A DNA stretch of 64,000 bases, taken from contig LR877163.1 in assembly GCA_903995115.1 (NCBI GenBank), forward strand, positions 310,001-374,000, read 5' to 3'. Positions 31,001 to 41,318 of the stretch are shown in pieces. A program made the position numbers and the translations under genes. Positions within the stretch are counted from its first letter, which is position 1. Each line of letters starts with the position of its first letter. The notes beneath the pieces are model-generated. The model was not told where the DNA came from. It worked only from the letters and a program-made list of their open reading frames with translations, and did not search any database. The DNA is from Angomonas deanei (taxonomy: Eukaryota; Euglenozoa; Kinetoplastea; Trypanosomatida; Trypanosomatidae).

Positions 31001-33913
31001 GACGAAGCAGACAACCACCATGCCACCACCCGTGCGCCCACGACGGAGCTGCGGCCGCAGGAGCCACCACTCCCGGTGCTGCAGGTGATCGAGTCCCACG
31101 CGCCCAAGGCGTCCTCGTACATCTTCCTGGAGACCGCCGAAGGCACACGCGAGCGCTTTCACGGTGCCTTCCGTGAGCGTCAGCAGATGGACCGCATCAG
31201 TGAGCTGGAGCGACTGGTGGAGGAGCTGCGAGCGCAGATTGCCTTGCTGGAGAGTCGCCTCCGTGTATCACAGGACGATACGCTAGAGCAGCAGTTGCTC
31301 AAGGAGGCGGCAGAAGCAGAGCGAGATGCTGCCCTGGAAGAGCTGCAGGCCCTACGCGGAGAGAACACCCAGCTTCTGAATGATGTGGAGACACTGGAGG
31401 CCATGCTTAAGGGTAACGAGGAGGCCCTCGCCGCTGCCATGGACATGAACGAGGAAGAGATTGCCAAGCGTCTTGCGCTGGTCTACCAAAAGCTGAAAGC
31501 CACCCAGGAGCTTGCCCGATTATGGAAGCGTCGCTGCATGCGTTACATTGCCAAGGGCTACGGCACCATGGATGAAGTCAACGCCGACCCGCAAGAGTTC
31601 AAGAAGCTGGATGATATTCCCTGGGCAGAAATGCGCGCTGGTGCCACCGCCCAGATCGCCAAGTACCGTCTCGGTGGAAAGGACTACGCCGGTCAGCTCG
31701 ACGGTGAACAGCAGAAGGCGGTCGATGAGTTCGAGGAGGCCACCGCACAGGAGGCTTTGGTCGCGTATGAGTCCGTCTTGCACGACCTGGAGGGAGAGAA
31801 CCAACGGCTGCAGGACACTGTCAAGCGCTATCAGGACCGCCTGCGAGAGCTGCAAGATCTTCTGGATCGTCTCAAGGCGGAGCGAGACCGACTGGAGGTC
31901 GAGGCCGCGGACGGCGCCGTCAGCGAGGAGGAGAAGAAACGTCTACAGAAGTTGTTGAAGGAGAATGAACGACAGCTCAATGAGGCGAGAGACAACCTCC
32001 ACCGGACCCAGGGTGACCTCGACAACGCCGTGAAGGAGTCTGACAATAATAAGCGAAAGGCCGTCAAGAACAACAAGCTGCTGCTCGCTGAGCTACGCGC
32101 CCAGAACGAGGCTCTCGAGCGGGAGAAGCACCAGCTCCAGGTGAACCTCACCGGCAAGGACGATGAACTACGTAATTTGATTAACTACATGGAAGGAAAC
32201 GAAATGTTGGACAAGGACGGCACCCTGCAGGATTACCACCTCCGCAACCGCATCGAGGATCTCATCACCGAGGCGATGGGCCAGTGCAGCGCCCCCAGCG
32301 GCTACTCCGCCTTCCCCGCCGACTTTGAGTTCAGCGAGGAAATGATCGCCCTCATTCGCATCTGTCTGCGCATCATGATGGACCGCATGAAGATTGAACT
32401 ATACGTGCTGAATAAACAAAACGTGCACCGACTGAGTTTGTTGATCCCGTCCATTCAGATACGCCCAGAGGTGCAGTTCCACACGTTTATGCACGACCTC
32501 CGTGGTGTCGTGATTGAGGTCGCCGGCGGTCGTCAGCAGCGGATTGGCGGCAAGTGGTCCATCGAGGAGCCAGACGTCTTGTCCGATCTCGTCGACCACC
32601 GCCGTCGTCGCGCCAGCAACGCCCTTTCCGGATTACTCGTGTGGTACGATCACTGGGACTTATCCCCCAAGAATGAGCACATTTGCTACATGGAGTTGAT
32701 CCGCAACAGCGACCGCATTATGCAGATGGCGCGACTGGTGCGACAGGAAAGTTTATTGAACACCAACGCCACCTCCACCTTGTTGATTCCGATCCCAGGC
32801 AAGAACGGCGCCAGCGACACGTCCATGATGGAAATGACGAACACGGCGAGACGCAAGGACAGCTCCTCGGTGCTGGAGAGCCGCAAGATTCTGAACCGAC
32901 TGAGCGCCAACAGCAAGCGTGGCCAACTCGCCCAGGCGGTCTCTCCCACCAAGGACGAAAGTCAGCTGGAGGCAGAGTTTAACAATAAGAATAACGATAA
33001 CCCCTTCAAAGCGGTCCGCCACCGCCCTCGCGCTCTCGCAGCAGATGCCCTTCTCCCGTACCGACCAGCGCTGTCAATGTGTCCCGCCGGGCGAGCGGTG
33101 CCCTCCCTCAACCTCTGTCGCGCTCTAACACCATGACGAAGCTGCCTCGTCCCTCCGCTGGGGCCAGACCCTCCAAGGGAGGGAAAGTGCTGCACCGCAC
33201 GAGTACCGGCACCCCGCCCGTCGTCCCCAGCAGCTGTGTCTTCCCGGTGTCGGATAATGATATCACCTTTTGTCGCCACCACTGATGTGGCGCAGGCGGA
33301 GTCGATTCAGTCGTACAACTTTTCCCGCCGTATGAGTGCGGCGGTGCTCCCAGACTCCCCGCAGCGCTCCCCACAGAAGGGCGACTCCGCCGTGAAGACC
33401 TTCTCCCGCTGTCACACGGCCAATCCTTTCACCGAGGTGCTCGCCCTCTCCGCGACCAAGTCCACCAACCCGACCAAGGCGGCGCCGGCCCCCAAGGCGG
33501 TGAAGCGAGAACTGTTCGGCCGGTCGAAGAGCTCTTTTAGCGGACTGCCCACCGCAGGACAGGTGACACCCTCCACGCGCACCAGTACCGGCGTGCTCGT
33601 CACCTCACCGCCCCCACGCACCCCTTCCGGGGCCGTCTCCAAGACCAACAAGGGCAAGACCGGCCTCGCCGAGTGTAGCACCAGCGATGTCAACGTGAAG
33701 GGCGGTAAGTCCCAGCGGGCATCCACCAAGCTAAAGGGAGCAGCCAAGCAGGAGGAAGCCAAGAAGACGGGTAACAAGGGAAGCAAGACGACCAAGAAGA
33801 AGCACGACAGCGGCCGTCTGTCGCAGAGCTTGACGAGCGGATCGTTAAATGACACGAAATCGTTCAAGCACGATGTCCCACTTTTAGATTTGAGCGATAT
33901 TAAGATGAAGTAG
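28031..33913 (+). CDS. Kinesin-3-like motor protein (two compensating frame breaks in the tail)
   Basis: About 1,960 residues. The N-terminal motor has the first strand HVCVRVRN (~17-24), P-loop GQTGSGKT (204-211), switch I NARSSRSHALV (~335) and switch II DLAGSE (~366); it ends near 465 with KDVRKIRNRP. A ~100-residue insertion, with poly-Asn and a basic Ser-rich part, separates strand 1 from the P-loop, which normally lies near residue 90-100. A likely degenerate FHA domain (~655-760, LVDVQLNGKSLGS and ELYHGDVIAVYLDG) points to the kinesin-3 (Unc104/KIF1) family. Coiled coils follow (~850-1420), then a Ser/Pro/Lys-rich basic tail. A stop at 33134 ends the first frame, but codon use and composition continue after a missing A near 33008-33010 and a surplus T near 33270, joining the frame that ends 33913. 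Plus-end microtubule transport is the family role. Confidence 0.85.
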
Positions 33914-34281
33914 TAAGTAAAAGGAAAAAATAAATATCAGATTTTTAATGTTTTGTTAAAGGCCACTTTTTTTTTTTGTTATTAGTTGTTCCCATATTGT
34001 ATGAAGTTAGATTCCAATTTTTATTTTATTTTTAGATTAGATCCATGATGTTTTTTTTGTTTTTCTTTATATATATATATATATTAATTTTTGTACCCGA
34101 AAAAAACAAATATGAACGGACATGTTCCCAAACGCATAGGAAAACATTCATGCAAAAAATAAAAAACAAACAACAACATACTTTTTTTTTTTTTTTATTT
34201 TATTAAATTTTTTTTTTTCACACACTAATGATAAATATTCTTCCGTTTTCTCCTCCTTTTTACTTCCCAAGCGATCCTATC
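33914..34281. other. Intergenic, AT-rich, no gene seen
   Basis: T-runs, a short TA repeat (34069-34086) and a pyrimidine-rich stretch (TTCCGTTTTCTCCTCC) shortly before the S23 start. An in-frame ATG at 34228 exists, but the conserved N-terminus begins at 34282. Confidence 0.6.
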
Positions 34282-34713
34282 ATGACCAAAGCCAACGGAC
34301 AGCACGCAGCTCGTAAGCTGGTGCGCCTGCGCCGCCGCAATCGCTGGGCCGATAAGAAGTGGAAGAAGTCCCACACCTACATTGCCCAGAAGGCCAACCC
34401 CTTCGGTGGGTCCTCCCACGCCAAGGGTATCGTCCTTGAGAAGATCGGTGTTGGTGCCAAGCAGCCTAACTCCGCTATTCGTAAGTGCGTTCGTGTGCAG
34501 CTCATCAAGAACGACAAGAAGATCATCGCCTTCGTGCCCAACGATGGTTGCCTCCACTACATTGAGGAGAACGACGAGGTCCTGGTGTCCGGTTTCGGAC
34601 GTTCTGGTCACGCCGTCGGTGATATTCCCGGGGTTCGTTTCAAGATTGTCAAGGTGTCCAGCGTGGGTCTGTATGCCCTCTACCGCAAGAAGAAGGAAAA
34701 GCCGAGAAACTAA
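34282..34713 (+). CDS. RPS23: Ribosomal protein S23 (uS12), copy 1
   Basis: 143 residues, the usual eukaryotic length. It begins [13 protein letters not shown] and contains the near-invariant decoding-centre loop [20 protein letters not shown]; the Pro in QPNSA is the residue hydroxylated in other eukaryotes. It ends [10 protein letters not shown]. It sits in the 40S decoding centre and supports translational accuracy. The start was chosen by family alignment, because an in-frame ATG 54 bases upstream would add an unsupported extension. An identical protein is encoded in inverted orientation at 44443-44874; the DNA match begins at the ATG and runs only about 30 bases past the stop. Confidence 0.97.
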   Translation: MTKANGQHAARKLVRLRRRNRWADKKWKKSHTYIAQKANPFGGSSHAKGIVLEKIGVGAKQPNSAIRKCVRVQLIKNDKKIIAFVPNDGCLHYIEENDEVLVSGFGRSGHAVGDIPGVRFKIVKVSSVGLYALYRKKKEKPRN

Positions 34714-34952
34714 AGTGCCCTCCGCACTGAAACCGTTTTTCTTGCTTTCCCCTTGAGTGGATCGCTTCATTTTTAATTTTAATTTTTCACTTTTAAAAAC
34801 AAAAATTATGTGATTTACGGTGCCGTGGAATGGTTGATTTCGTTTAATAATCGGACAGAACAGCAATAAACAACAATTACATTCTCTCTTCTCTCTTTCT
34901 TTCTAGATCACCCGCTATAAAAAGTTATATACACTTTACATTATCATCATCC

Positions 34953-35414
34953 ATGTCTTTCGGTAACGGTGGTGGCTTCGGTGGCGGCGGCTTCGGGGGC
35001 AACTACAACAACTTTGGCAATCACTTTGGCAGCTCGTCCGGCTCGGCGCCGTATATGCAGTTCCAAGGAGGATCGCACACGACGCCCACCACCACCAGCT
35101 CCTACGCCACCCTAAGGGTAGATCACATGCCGTCCGACCACTGCCGCGTATGGGGCCAGGGCGACGTCGCCAACAAGTCCCAGCAGACGGAGCGAGGCAC
35201 CATGACAGGGAACCTGACGCAGGTGGTCGCTGGGGTCCACTATGTCTGCGACAATGGTGTGGAGGCGGGGCCCTACGCGGGGGTGCGTCAGAAGACCGGT
35301 CACCACTCCGGGAGTAACGTGACCATTTCCAAGTCTCAACCGGTGGTGGGCGTGTCGGTGCAGTATAAACCGAAAGAAAAGGAGGACTTGAAGGCACTGG
35401 AGGAATGGCTGTAA
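34953..35414 (+). CDS. Small Gly-rich-start protein, unrecognised
   Basis: 153 residues. Residues 1-45 are Gly/Asn/Phe-rich (GGGFGGGGFGGNYNNFGNHF); the rest looks globular (LRVDHMPSDHCRVWGQGDV, VVAGVHYVCDNGVEAGPYAG) and ends with a short charged helix (KEKEDLKALEEWL). No signal peptide or membrane segment. Coding bias matches the surrounding GC-richer genes, which supports it being real. I do not recognise the family. Confidence 0.65.
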   Translation: MSFGNGGGFGGGGFGGNYNNFGNHFGSSSGSAPYMQFQGGSHTTPTTTSSYATLRVDHMPSDHCRVWGQGDVANKSQQTERGTMTGNLTQVVAGVHYVCDNGVEAGPYAGVRQKTGHHSGSNVTISKSQPVVGVSVQYKPKEKEDLKALEEWL

Positions 35415-35832
35415 CGCGCCTTCTCATTTTTTTTTTTCAAAGTTTATACAAAAATGCTTTTTTTTTTCTCTTTTGTATATCATTCTCTGGTGTGCTATAC
35501 TACGCTGTTTTACCGGTTCTACCCAACATCCCTTCCCATGGCCGTGCACAGACACGTCTTTGTGACAAGCGACACGCGGGGAGAGGAGGTGGGTGACTTG
35601 TATCCCAGCTATTACGTTTTCTTTTTCTTTTTATATCTATGATTCAAATGAGCTTGCCCGAACAATAATATAATAGTTTCCTTCCTGCTTCGTGTTTTGT
35701 GGATGCTACACACACACTCTTTCCTTTTCCCCTTTCTATCTCTTTTTATTATTCAAGAGTAAGAAAACCCCACTTTTTTTCTTTTTATTTCCTTAAACCT
35801 TATTTTACCGTCACACCAAAAAAAAAAAAATC
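35415..35832. other. Intergenic, no gene seen
   Basis: T-rich spacer. Two short overlapping open frames (35405-35642) are low complexity and unconvincing. A-run 35820-35830 lies immediately before the flavohemoglobin ATG. Confidence 0.6.
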
Positions 35833-37029
35833 ATGTTTCGCTGTTCCCTTGCCCGCCGTGCCCTCTCTGAGCATACCATCAAGGTGGTGGAGGCGACCGC
35901 CCCTGTGGTGGCCGCCGCTGGCCCCGACCTCACCGCCGCCTTCTACCAGCGCATGCTCACCGGCAATCCGGAGCTGAAAGATGTCTTCAACCTTGCCCAT
36001 CAGCACAACATGCGCCAGCCCAAGGCACTCTTCGACTCTGTCGTGGGTTATGCCACGCACCTCCGTGACCTCCAGGCCCTCGGCCCCGTCGTCGAGCGCA
36101 TTGCCCAGAAACACGCCTCCTTCCAGATCACCGATGCTCAGTACCAGATCGTCGGCCACCACCTGCTCAAGACGATTGAGGAAAAGCTGAACCCCGGCGC
36201 TGACGTCATTGCGGAGTGGGGAAAGGCGTACGAGGAGCTCGCCAACATTTTGATCCAGCGGGAGAAGGCGATCTACGACACCACCGCCGAGGCCGAGGGC
36301 GGCTGGCGCGGTCTGCGCCCCTTCAAGGTCGCGGAGAAGAAGAAGCAGAGCGACATCATGACCAGCTTCAAGCTCGTCCCCCAGGACGGCAAGGCCGTGC
36401 ACCCTCAGCTCCCTGGGCAGTACCTCGGCCTCTTTGTCCGCCACCCCAGCATGCCCTACCAGGAGATCCGCCAGTATTCTTTGATTAACGTGCCTAACAA
36501 GGAGCACTACGAGATTTGCGTCCGCCGTCACGACAAGGGACAGGTGTCCCCGTACCTGCACGACACGATCCAGGAGGGCGATGAGCTCAAGGTCGTGCCG
36601 CCTTTCGGAGACTTCTACTACCAGGAGCCCAGCAGCAAGGACTCTGCGCTGGTCTTCATTGCCGGTGAGGACGGCCTCACCCCGCTGCTCAGTATGATAA
36701 GGACCCTCGCCAAGGAGGGTTGCACTCGGCCGGTGTACTGGCTACAGTACGCCAAGAAGGCGGGGGATCTCACCTACGCCAAGGAGGTGGCCGCGCTGCC
36801 GCTGAAGAACCTCAAGACACACACTTGGATTGGAGAGAAGGACGGCGCCGTGGATTGTCTCGCGGCGGTCCCGAAGGAGGTGATGACGAACCCTGGGACG
36901 CAAGTCTACTATATGGGTCCTTCTGCTTTCTTGGATGCCACGGACAAGCACCTTCGCGCGATTGGGGTTGCCCCGGCGAACAGTCACTTTGAATGCTTCG
37001 GACCTTTCCGCGCCCCTGGAACCGCCTAA
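35833..37029 (+). CDS. Flavohemoglobin (nitric oxide dioxygenase)
   Basis: 398 residues, close to bacterial Hmp (396), co-linear throughout. The globin domain (about 14-150) keeps B10 Tyr38, E7-region Gln62 and proximal His94 (ERIAQKHASFQ). The FAD domain has GQYLGLFV and IRQYSL; the NAD domain ends FECFGPF. It converts NO and O2 to nitrate with NAD(P)H, protecting against nitrosative stress; homologues occur in anaerobic protists such as Giardia. Oddities: a ~12-residue Arg-containing N-terminal extension (MFRCSLARRALSEH) that might target a mitochondrion-related organelle; the NAD loop reads AGEDGLTP where the family has AGxGxTP, one residue longer; YYMGP replaces YxCGP. The start is the only ATG after the A-run leader. 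Confidence 0.95.
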   Translation: MFRCSLARRALSEHTIKVVEATAPVVAAAGPDLTAAFYQRMLTGNPELKDVFNLAHQHNMRQPKALFDSVVGYATHLRDLQALGPVVERIAQKHASFQITDAQYQIVGHHLLKTIEEKLNPGADVIAEWGKAYEELANILIQREKAIYDTTAEAEGGWRGLRPFKVAEKKKQSDIMTSFKLVPQDGKAVHPQLPGQYLGLFVRHPSMPYQEIRQYSLINVPNKEHYEICVRRHDKGQVSPYLHDTIQEGDELKVVPPFGDFYYQEPSSKDSALVFIAGEDGLTPLLSMIRTLAKEGCTRPVYWLQYAKKAGDLTYAKEVAALPLKNLKTHTWIGEKDGAVDCLAAVPKEVMTNPGTQVYYMGPSAFLDATDKHLRAIGVAPANSHFECFGPFRAPGTA

Positions 37030-37730
37030 CGCACGGAGGGAGAGCATTCTGTTTCTCATTTTTCCCATTTTCTTCCTGTTTTGAACTGGAAAATAACGTT
37101 AAAAAAAAAAAAAGTTATGAATTATACCAATTTCGATAATTTGCATCAAAAATTTCAGAAAAAAGGTCCTTAAAAATGTAGATAAATTTTTTTTATATAT
37201 ATAAGCACTTAAGATAATTTTTTTTTTTTTTTTTTCTCTTTATAATTATTATTCCCCCCTTTTATATATACATGATTGCTGAACCATCAAAAATAAATAA
37301 AGAAGTAAGCCTTCCTCTTCCCGCATTTTTACACCATTGTAAAAGGCACTGGGAAGCGTTCTTTCTCATTTCCTTTTTTTTTTTTCTTTCGTGTGTCCTT
37401 TTAGTGGGACTCCCAAAAAGAAGGAAAAAGGAAGTGGAAAAGGAGGCGACTTCAAACGGTAAAAAATAGAAACTTAGCAAAAATCAAACAGGAACAAAAA
37501 TATTCACGATACCAACGGAAACAAAAAAAAAAAAACCAATAAACAAAACTTTGCTTGGAGCGTTTCGGTATTTTTTAAACTTAAACTTCAAATTTCCGGT
37601 TTTTGTTTTTCGTTTTTCGCTGCATTCCCTCTTTGCATCTCTGTTGATTCAATCCTCTCTCTCTTCTCTCTTCTGCCCAAGACTAACACGTTTCCACCTT
37701 TACATCCACCTACCAAAAAAAAAAAAAAAA
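37030..37730. other. Intergenic, no convincing gene
   Basis: AT-rich with long T-runs (37219-37235). A 65-codon frame at 37272-37469 contains a hydrophobic stretch encoded by a T-run and has no recognisable similarity; I leave it out. The final 17 bases before the next ATG are nearly all A. Confidence 0.6.
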
Positions 37731-38736
37731 ATGTCTGCCATGCCTAAGCGTATGCTCGGAAAGAGCGGTCTCATGGTGTCCCAGATCGGCCTCGGCTGCA
37801 TGGGCATGAGTTTCGGCATCGGCGATCTCAGCCAGCTAACGGAGGAAGGGAACATTGAAGTAATCCACGAGGCGTACCGTCTGGGGATTAACTTTTTTGA
37901 CACCGCCGAGGTCTACGGCCCTCACGCCAATGAGATTCTCGTCGGCAAGGCGTTACACCAGTTCCCCCGGGAGTCGCTCGTCATTGCCACCAAGTGCGGT
38001 ATCTACTCCAACGAACAAGGCTCCTACGCCGACTCCAGCCGCGAGACGATCCGCAAGGCGATCGCCGGCTCCCTCGAGCGACTGCAGACCAGCTACGTGG
38101 ACCTCTACTATATTCACCGAATTGACAAGACGATCCCCATTGAGGAGGTGGCCAAGACAATGCTGGAGCTGAAGGAGGAGGGGAAGATCCGCCACTGGGG
38201 GCTGTCGGAGGCGTCCGTGAAGACGATCCGCCGTGCCCACGCGGTGTTCCCGCTGACCGCCGTACAGAGTGAATTCTCGATTGTCCACCGCGACCCCCAG
38301 GCGGAGCTGCTGCCCACCTTGGAGGAGCTGGGGATTGGCTTCGTGCCCTTCAGCCCGCTCTGCCGCGCCCTCCTGGCCGGCGCGATCGACGCCACCACCA
38401 CCTTTCCCAAGGGCGACATCCGCGGCACGATGCCCCGCTACAATGAAGGGAAGAGAGCAGAACCTCAAGTACCTGGAGGTGGTGGATGACTTTGCGAAGC
38501 GCAAGGGGGCGACCCGCGCCCAGATCTCCCTGGCGTGGGTGAACGCGCAGAAGCCGTTCATTGCGCCCATCCCCGGCACGACGAAGGTGGCCCGCCTGCG
38601 TGAGAATGCGGGGTCGGTGAAGGTGCAGTTCACGCCGGAGGAGATCCAGGAGTTCAACGACCGCCTCGGTGCCTACCACACTGTCGGCCAGCGCTACGGC
38701 ATCCAGAACCAGATGGATATGCTCGACACGGAATAA
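37731..38736 (+). CDS. Aldo-keto reductase, AKR13-like (one frame break)
   Basis: About 334 residues, normal for the superfamily. It has the catalytic tetrad Asp57 (FFDTAEVYG), Tyr62, Lys88 (ATKCG) and His129 (YYIHRID), then GKIRHWGLSEAS, and C-terminal AQISLAWV and PIPGTTKVARLREN (cofactor-binding). It reduces aldehydes or ketones with NADPH; the substrate is unknown. After RGTMPRYNEG a surplus G in the GGG at ~38451-38453 shifts the frame by +1. The family-typical REQNLKYLEVVDDFAKRKG follows only in the new frame, so the break lies upstream of the apparent stop at 38487. The ATG immediately follows a 17-base A-run. Confidence 0.9.
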
Positions 38737-39090
38737 AAAAAAAAAAGGGCACATGTCCGCTTTTCTTTTTGTCATTGGTTTCTTGTTTTTTGCGTGCGTG
38801 AGAGGGATGGAAACAACAACGGAATGCTTGTACCACCCTCACCACACGCGTCTGATTTTACCCTTCCCCTTCCTTAAAAAGAATCCTTTTGTACTTGGTT
38901 CGTTTGATTCGTTTTCCGTGTGTTCTTTTCGTGCTCTTCCGCTGATGTAACTCCCCCTCTTTGTTTTCTTCCTAGTCGGTAGAGGAGGCCTGTGCTCCGT
39001 CCAGGATGCGAGGCGGTCCCCTTTCTTCCCTCCCTCGTTCCACCTCCATGGCCCCTACCTGCCTCATCGATAAGTTTTTAGCGTTCAAGG
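38737..39090. other. Intergenic, no gene seen
   Basis: Begins with an A-run after the stop, then mixed-composition DNA without homopolymer extremes; more GC-rich than other spacers near 38,980-39,070. It leads into the tRNA pair. No conserved open frame. Confidence 0.6.
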
Positions 39091-39164
39091 CGCGGCAGGT
39101 CTAGGTGGTTATGACGTCGCTTTAACACGGCGAAGGTCTCGGGTTCGAGTCCCGAGCTGCGTAC
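39091..39164 (+). tRNA. tRNA-Val (anticodon AAC)
   Basis: Full cloverleaf: acceptor GCGCGGC (39091-39097) pairs with GCTGCGT (39157-39163) including two G:T pairs. D-stem is GTC/GAC, anticodon stem TCGCT/GGCGA with loop TTAACAC, T-arm TCGGG TTCGAGT CCCGA, discriminator A. The loop places AAC at 39125-39127. No intron; no encoded CCA. A T-run follows. Confidence 0.93.
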
Positions 39165-39166
39165 AT

Positions 39167-39172
39167 TTTTTT
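39167..39172 (+). terminator. Pol III terminator of tRNA-Val
   Basis: Six T residues starting three bases after the tRNA 3' end. Confidence 0.75.
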
Positions 39173-39208
39173 ATTTTCTCTGCTTTCCCATGGAAAATAG
39201 GCCAGGGC

Positions 39209-39215
39209 AAAAAAA
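39209..39215 (-). terminator. Pol III terminator of tRNA-Lys
   Basis: Seven A on the plus strand (T7 on the tRNA strand), directly abutting the tRNA-Lys 3' end. Confidence 0.78.
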
Positions 39216-39288
39216 CGCTCCCCGTGGGGATCGAACCCACGACCACACGGTTAAGAGCCGTGCGCTCTACCGACTGAGCTAGGGAAGC
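39216..39288 (-). tRNA. tRNA-Lys (anticodon CTT)
   Basis: On the minus strand the acceptor GCTTCCC pairs with GGGGAGC, the D-stem GCTC with GAGC, and the anticodon stem CACGG/CCGTG closes loop CTCTTAA with anticodon CTT. The T-arm is GTGGG TTCGATC CCCAC and the discriminator G. No intron; no encoded CCA. It faces tRNA-Val tail to tail with 51 bases between them. Confidence 0.95.
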
Positions 39289-39502
39289 CTTGCGCTGTGA
39301 AACGGTCTGACAATGGCAGGGAAGGGTCTTGGCATAGGCTTGGTTCTTGAGGGAATAGGGCTAGGACGGACTTCTGTCTCGGCCTAGGGCGGAAAGGGGG
39401 GAAGTAGCAGTTAACCACGAGGGCATAGGAAAAACAGACAGACCCTGGTTCGTTTTATCACGGAAGCTCTTTTTATTTTAATTTGTACAGCAATCGTTTT
39501 TT

Positions 39503-40957
39503 TTACCGGAACGGTTCGTCCCGAATAAAGTGATGAATCATGGTCTGTGCGGCGGCGGGCTGATCCATCGGGACCATATGCCCCGCGTCGAACAGCTGCA
39601 CAAAGGAGAGCCAAATCGGGGAAGTGGTGGCATATGCTTCTCCTCCGGCAACGGAGCGGGCGAGGCCGATCACGGCGTCCCCGCCTTCCACACTGAACGG
39701 GACGTCAAACTTTTCAGCGAAGGCGCCCTGGCGGGTCCAGTTGAGCGACAGCAGCCACGCCTTGTTGCCGATCCAATTGCAGATAAAGTCGGTGTCGCCG
39801 GCGTAAATGAGCACGGGCACCCCCGCCTCCAGCACCGCCGCGACACTGGTATTAAAGTTCTTGAAAAAGTCCACCGCAAACATGGAATTGACATCCATGT
39901 TGCACGACTCCCAGGCGATGAAAGGATCGACCCCGAGTGCGGTTTGCACCTCCGGCCGGTTCAGAAAGGCATCCACGTGGGTCAAGTTGTAACAGAGGTC
40001 GACGTCGGGGTCGCACTGACGGCGAATGTCGTACGGGTTTCGTCCTGTGGCGTAGTAAGCGGCTGGGATGGACTGACAGTACCGCTGCGCCTGATTGCAG
40101 GCATCCGCGGCGGGGGTAGTATCCCCTGCGTTACAGTAATCAATGTACTGTTTGCACCGAGGGACGTATGAGGCCATCTCGTCCCTTTCCTCCTTGGTGA
40201 CACACGGCGTACCCAACTTCTGCTCACAGTAGTCGTAGGCCATCACGTGGTAGAGTGGATACTGAATGGAGGAGTCGGTGAGGCCGTTGCCCACGCCGAG
40301 ACCAGCGAGACGGATGGGCTCCCCCTCGCCGCGTGTGTTGCCTTGGACGATGCGGTGGGCGGTGGCAGGTGCGTAGTGGCCCCCGTAACTCTCCCCAACG
40401 ACAAAGAGACGATTCTGGCGCAGCGTGGGGTGCGCGGTGAGGAGCGCTTGCACGAACTGGAACATATCCTCGGCGACCTGCGCCTGGTTGCGGTCCCACT
40501 CGTCTTTATCGGCGTGGCTGAAACCGACCCCGGCTGGCTGATCCACAAAGAGCAGGTAGGCCTCCTCATTCCACGACCACGGGTTCTCCTCCACCTCAAT
40601 GGTGGTGGGGTTCACTGCACAAGGGCCGAGCTCCACGAGCATCGCCAGCGTCGAGCTGCACCCGGGGCCACCGGTCATCCAGAGAATGATGGGGGCATCG
40701 GGGTTGTGCGTGCGGGGGCCGAAGAGCCAGTAAAAGTAGTGTTTGAGGTTACCAGGGGTGCGGCCTGGGATGTCAAAGTAGCCGCTCCACTGCTCTTCCT
40801 GCGGTGCGCACTGCGGCCACCCGCCAGTCGTCTCTCGTATGGTCGTCCGCACGCCGTCGTGGGTGATATGCGTGGTGACCGTCGGCGGGACGTGGAGGGC
40901 GGAAAGTACCGTGGACAGCAATAGCGTTAATAGAAGAAAACAGGCGAAGGTTTTCAT
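39503..40957 (-). CDS. Serine carboxypeptidase, peptidase family S10
   Basis: 484 residues. An N-terminal signal peptide (MKTFACFLLLTLLLSTVLSA) is followed by the S10 fold: WSGYFDIPG, the oxyanion region ILWMTGGPGCSS (~91-102), nucleophile Ser190 in GESYGGHYAP, Asp in YAGDTDFICNWIGN (~390) and His in DAGHMVPMDQP (~465). All three catalytic residues and the paired Cys-rich insert are present, so it should be active. It removes C-terminal residues from peptides at acid pH in lysosome-like compartments, or is secreted. Potential N-glycosylation sites (NLTH, NTSV, NWTR) fit that route. It is the rightmost feature before a short gap to CCT4, same strand. Confidence 0.95.
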   Translation of the reverse strand: MKTFACFLLLTLLLSTVLSALHVPPTVTTHITHDGVRTTIRETTGGWPQCAPQEEQWSGYFDIPGRTPGNLKHYFYWLFGPRTHNPDAPIILWMTGGPGCSSTLAMLVELGPCAVNPTTIEVEENPWSWNEEAYLLFVDQPAGVGFSHADKDEWDRNQAQVAEDMFQFVQALLTAHPTLRQNRLFVVGESYGGHYAPATAHRIVQGNTRGEGEPIRLAGLGVGNGLTDSSIQYPLYHVMAYDYCEQKLGTPCVTKEERDEMASYVPRCKQYIDYCNAGDTTPAADACNQAQRYCQSIPAAYYATGRNPYDIRRQCDPDVDLCYNLTHVDAFLNRPEVQTALGVDPFIAWESCNMDVNSMFAVDFFKNFNTSVAAVLEAGVPVLIYAGDTDFICNWIGNKAWLLSLNWTRQGAFAEKFDVPFSVEGGDAVIGLARSVAGGEAYATTSPIWLSFVQLFDAGHMVPMDQPAAAQTMIHHFIRDEPFR

Positions 40958-41318
40958 TTTAGGTGGGTTCGTTAAAAGATGGTAGAACTAAAAGGAGAGA
41001 AACCTATACAGAGAGAAAAGATACGTTTGGATGTCGCTGAAGGTACATTTCTCAAATGTTTTTTTTTTTTTTTTTTTGGCAAACATACATCAATCAAATC
41101 ATCAGATTTTTTTTTTTTCTTAAAGTTTAGAATTAAATATTTATGAGAAAAAAATTTGAAAAAGGAGGACGCTTAAAAAAACAAATGGCTAAAAAAATGA
41201 AGTTCAGTGTTCTTTATTCTTCTCTCTCACTCCCTCCCTCTTCTTTTTAATATATTACGGTTACTCTATAGGTGATTATTATTATTATTAGATGCCTTGT
41301 GTGCTTTTTTTTTTTTTC
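40958..41318. other. Intergenic, no gene seen
   Basis: Upstream of the carboxypeptidase and downstream of CCT4 (both minus strand). T-runs at 41060-41078 and 41107-41119; an ATT repeat at 41275-41289. Confidence 0.65.

Noticed and set aside
8061-33285. Programmed +1 frameshifting at stop codons, as in Euplotes
   Set aside because: A slip at the stop would restore the frame by definition whenever a single base is surplus upstream, so it is not evidence in itself. In the repeat array (~10036) and the aldo-keto reductase (~38452) the break clearly lies 35-140 bases before the stop, because conserved sequence is already in the new frame there.
35405-35642. Two overlapping short open frames
   Set aside because: Low complexity, rich in Phe from T-runs; no conserved feature.
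37272-37469. A 65-codon open frame with a hydrophobic segment
   Set aside because: The hydrophobic part is translated from a T-run and there is no similarity or codon bias like neighbours.
39289-39500. A third tRNA next to the Val/Lys pair
   Set aside because: The GC-rich stretch has no T-arm motif (GGTTCGAnTCC) or acceptor pairing.
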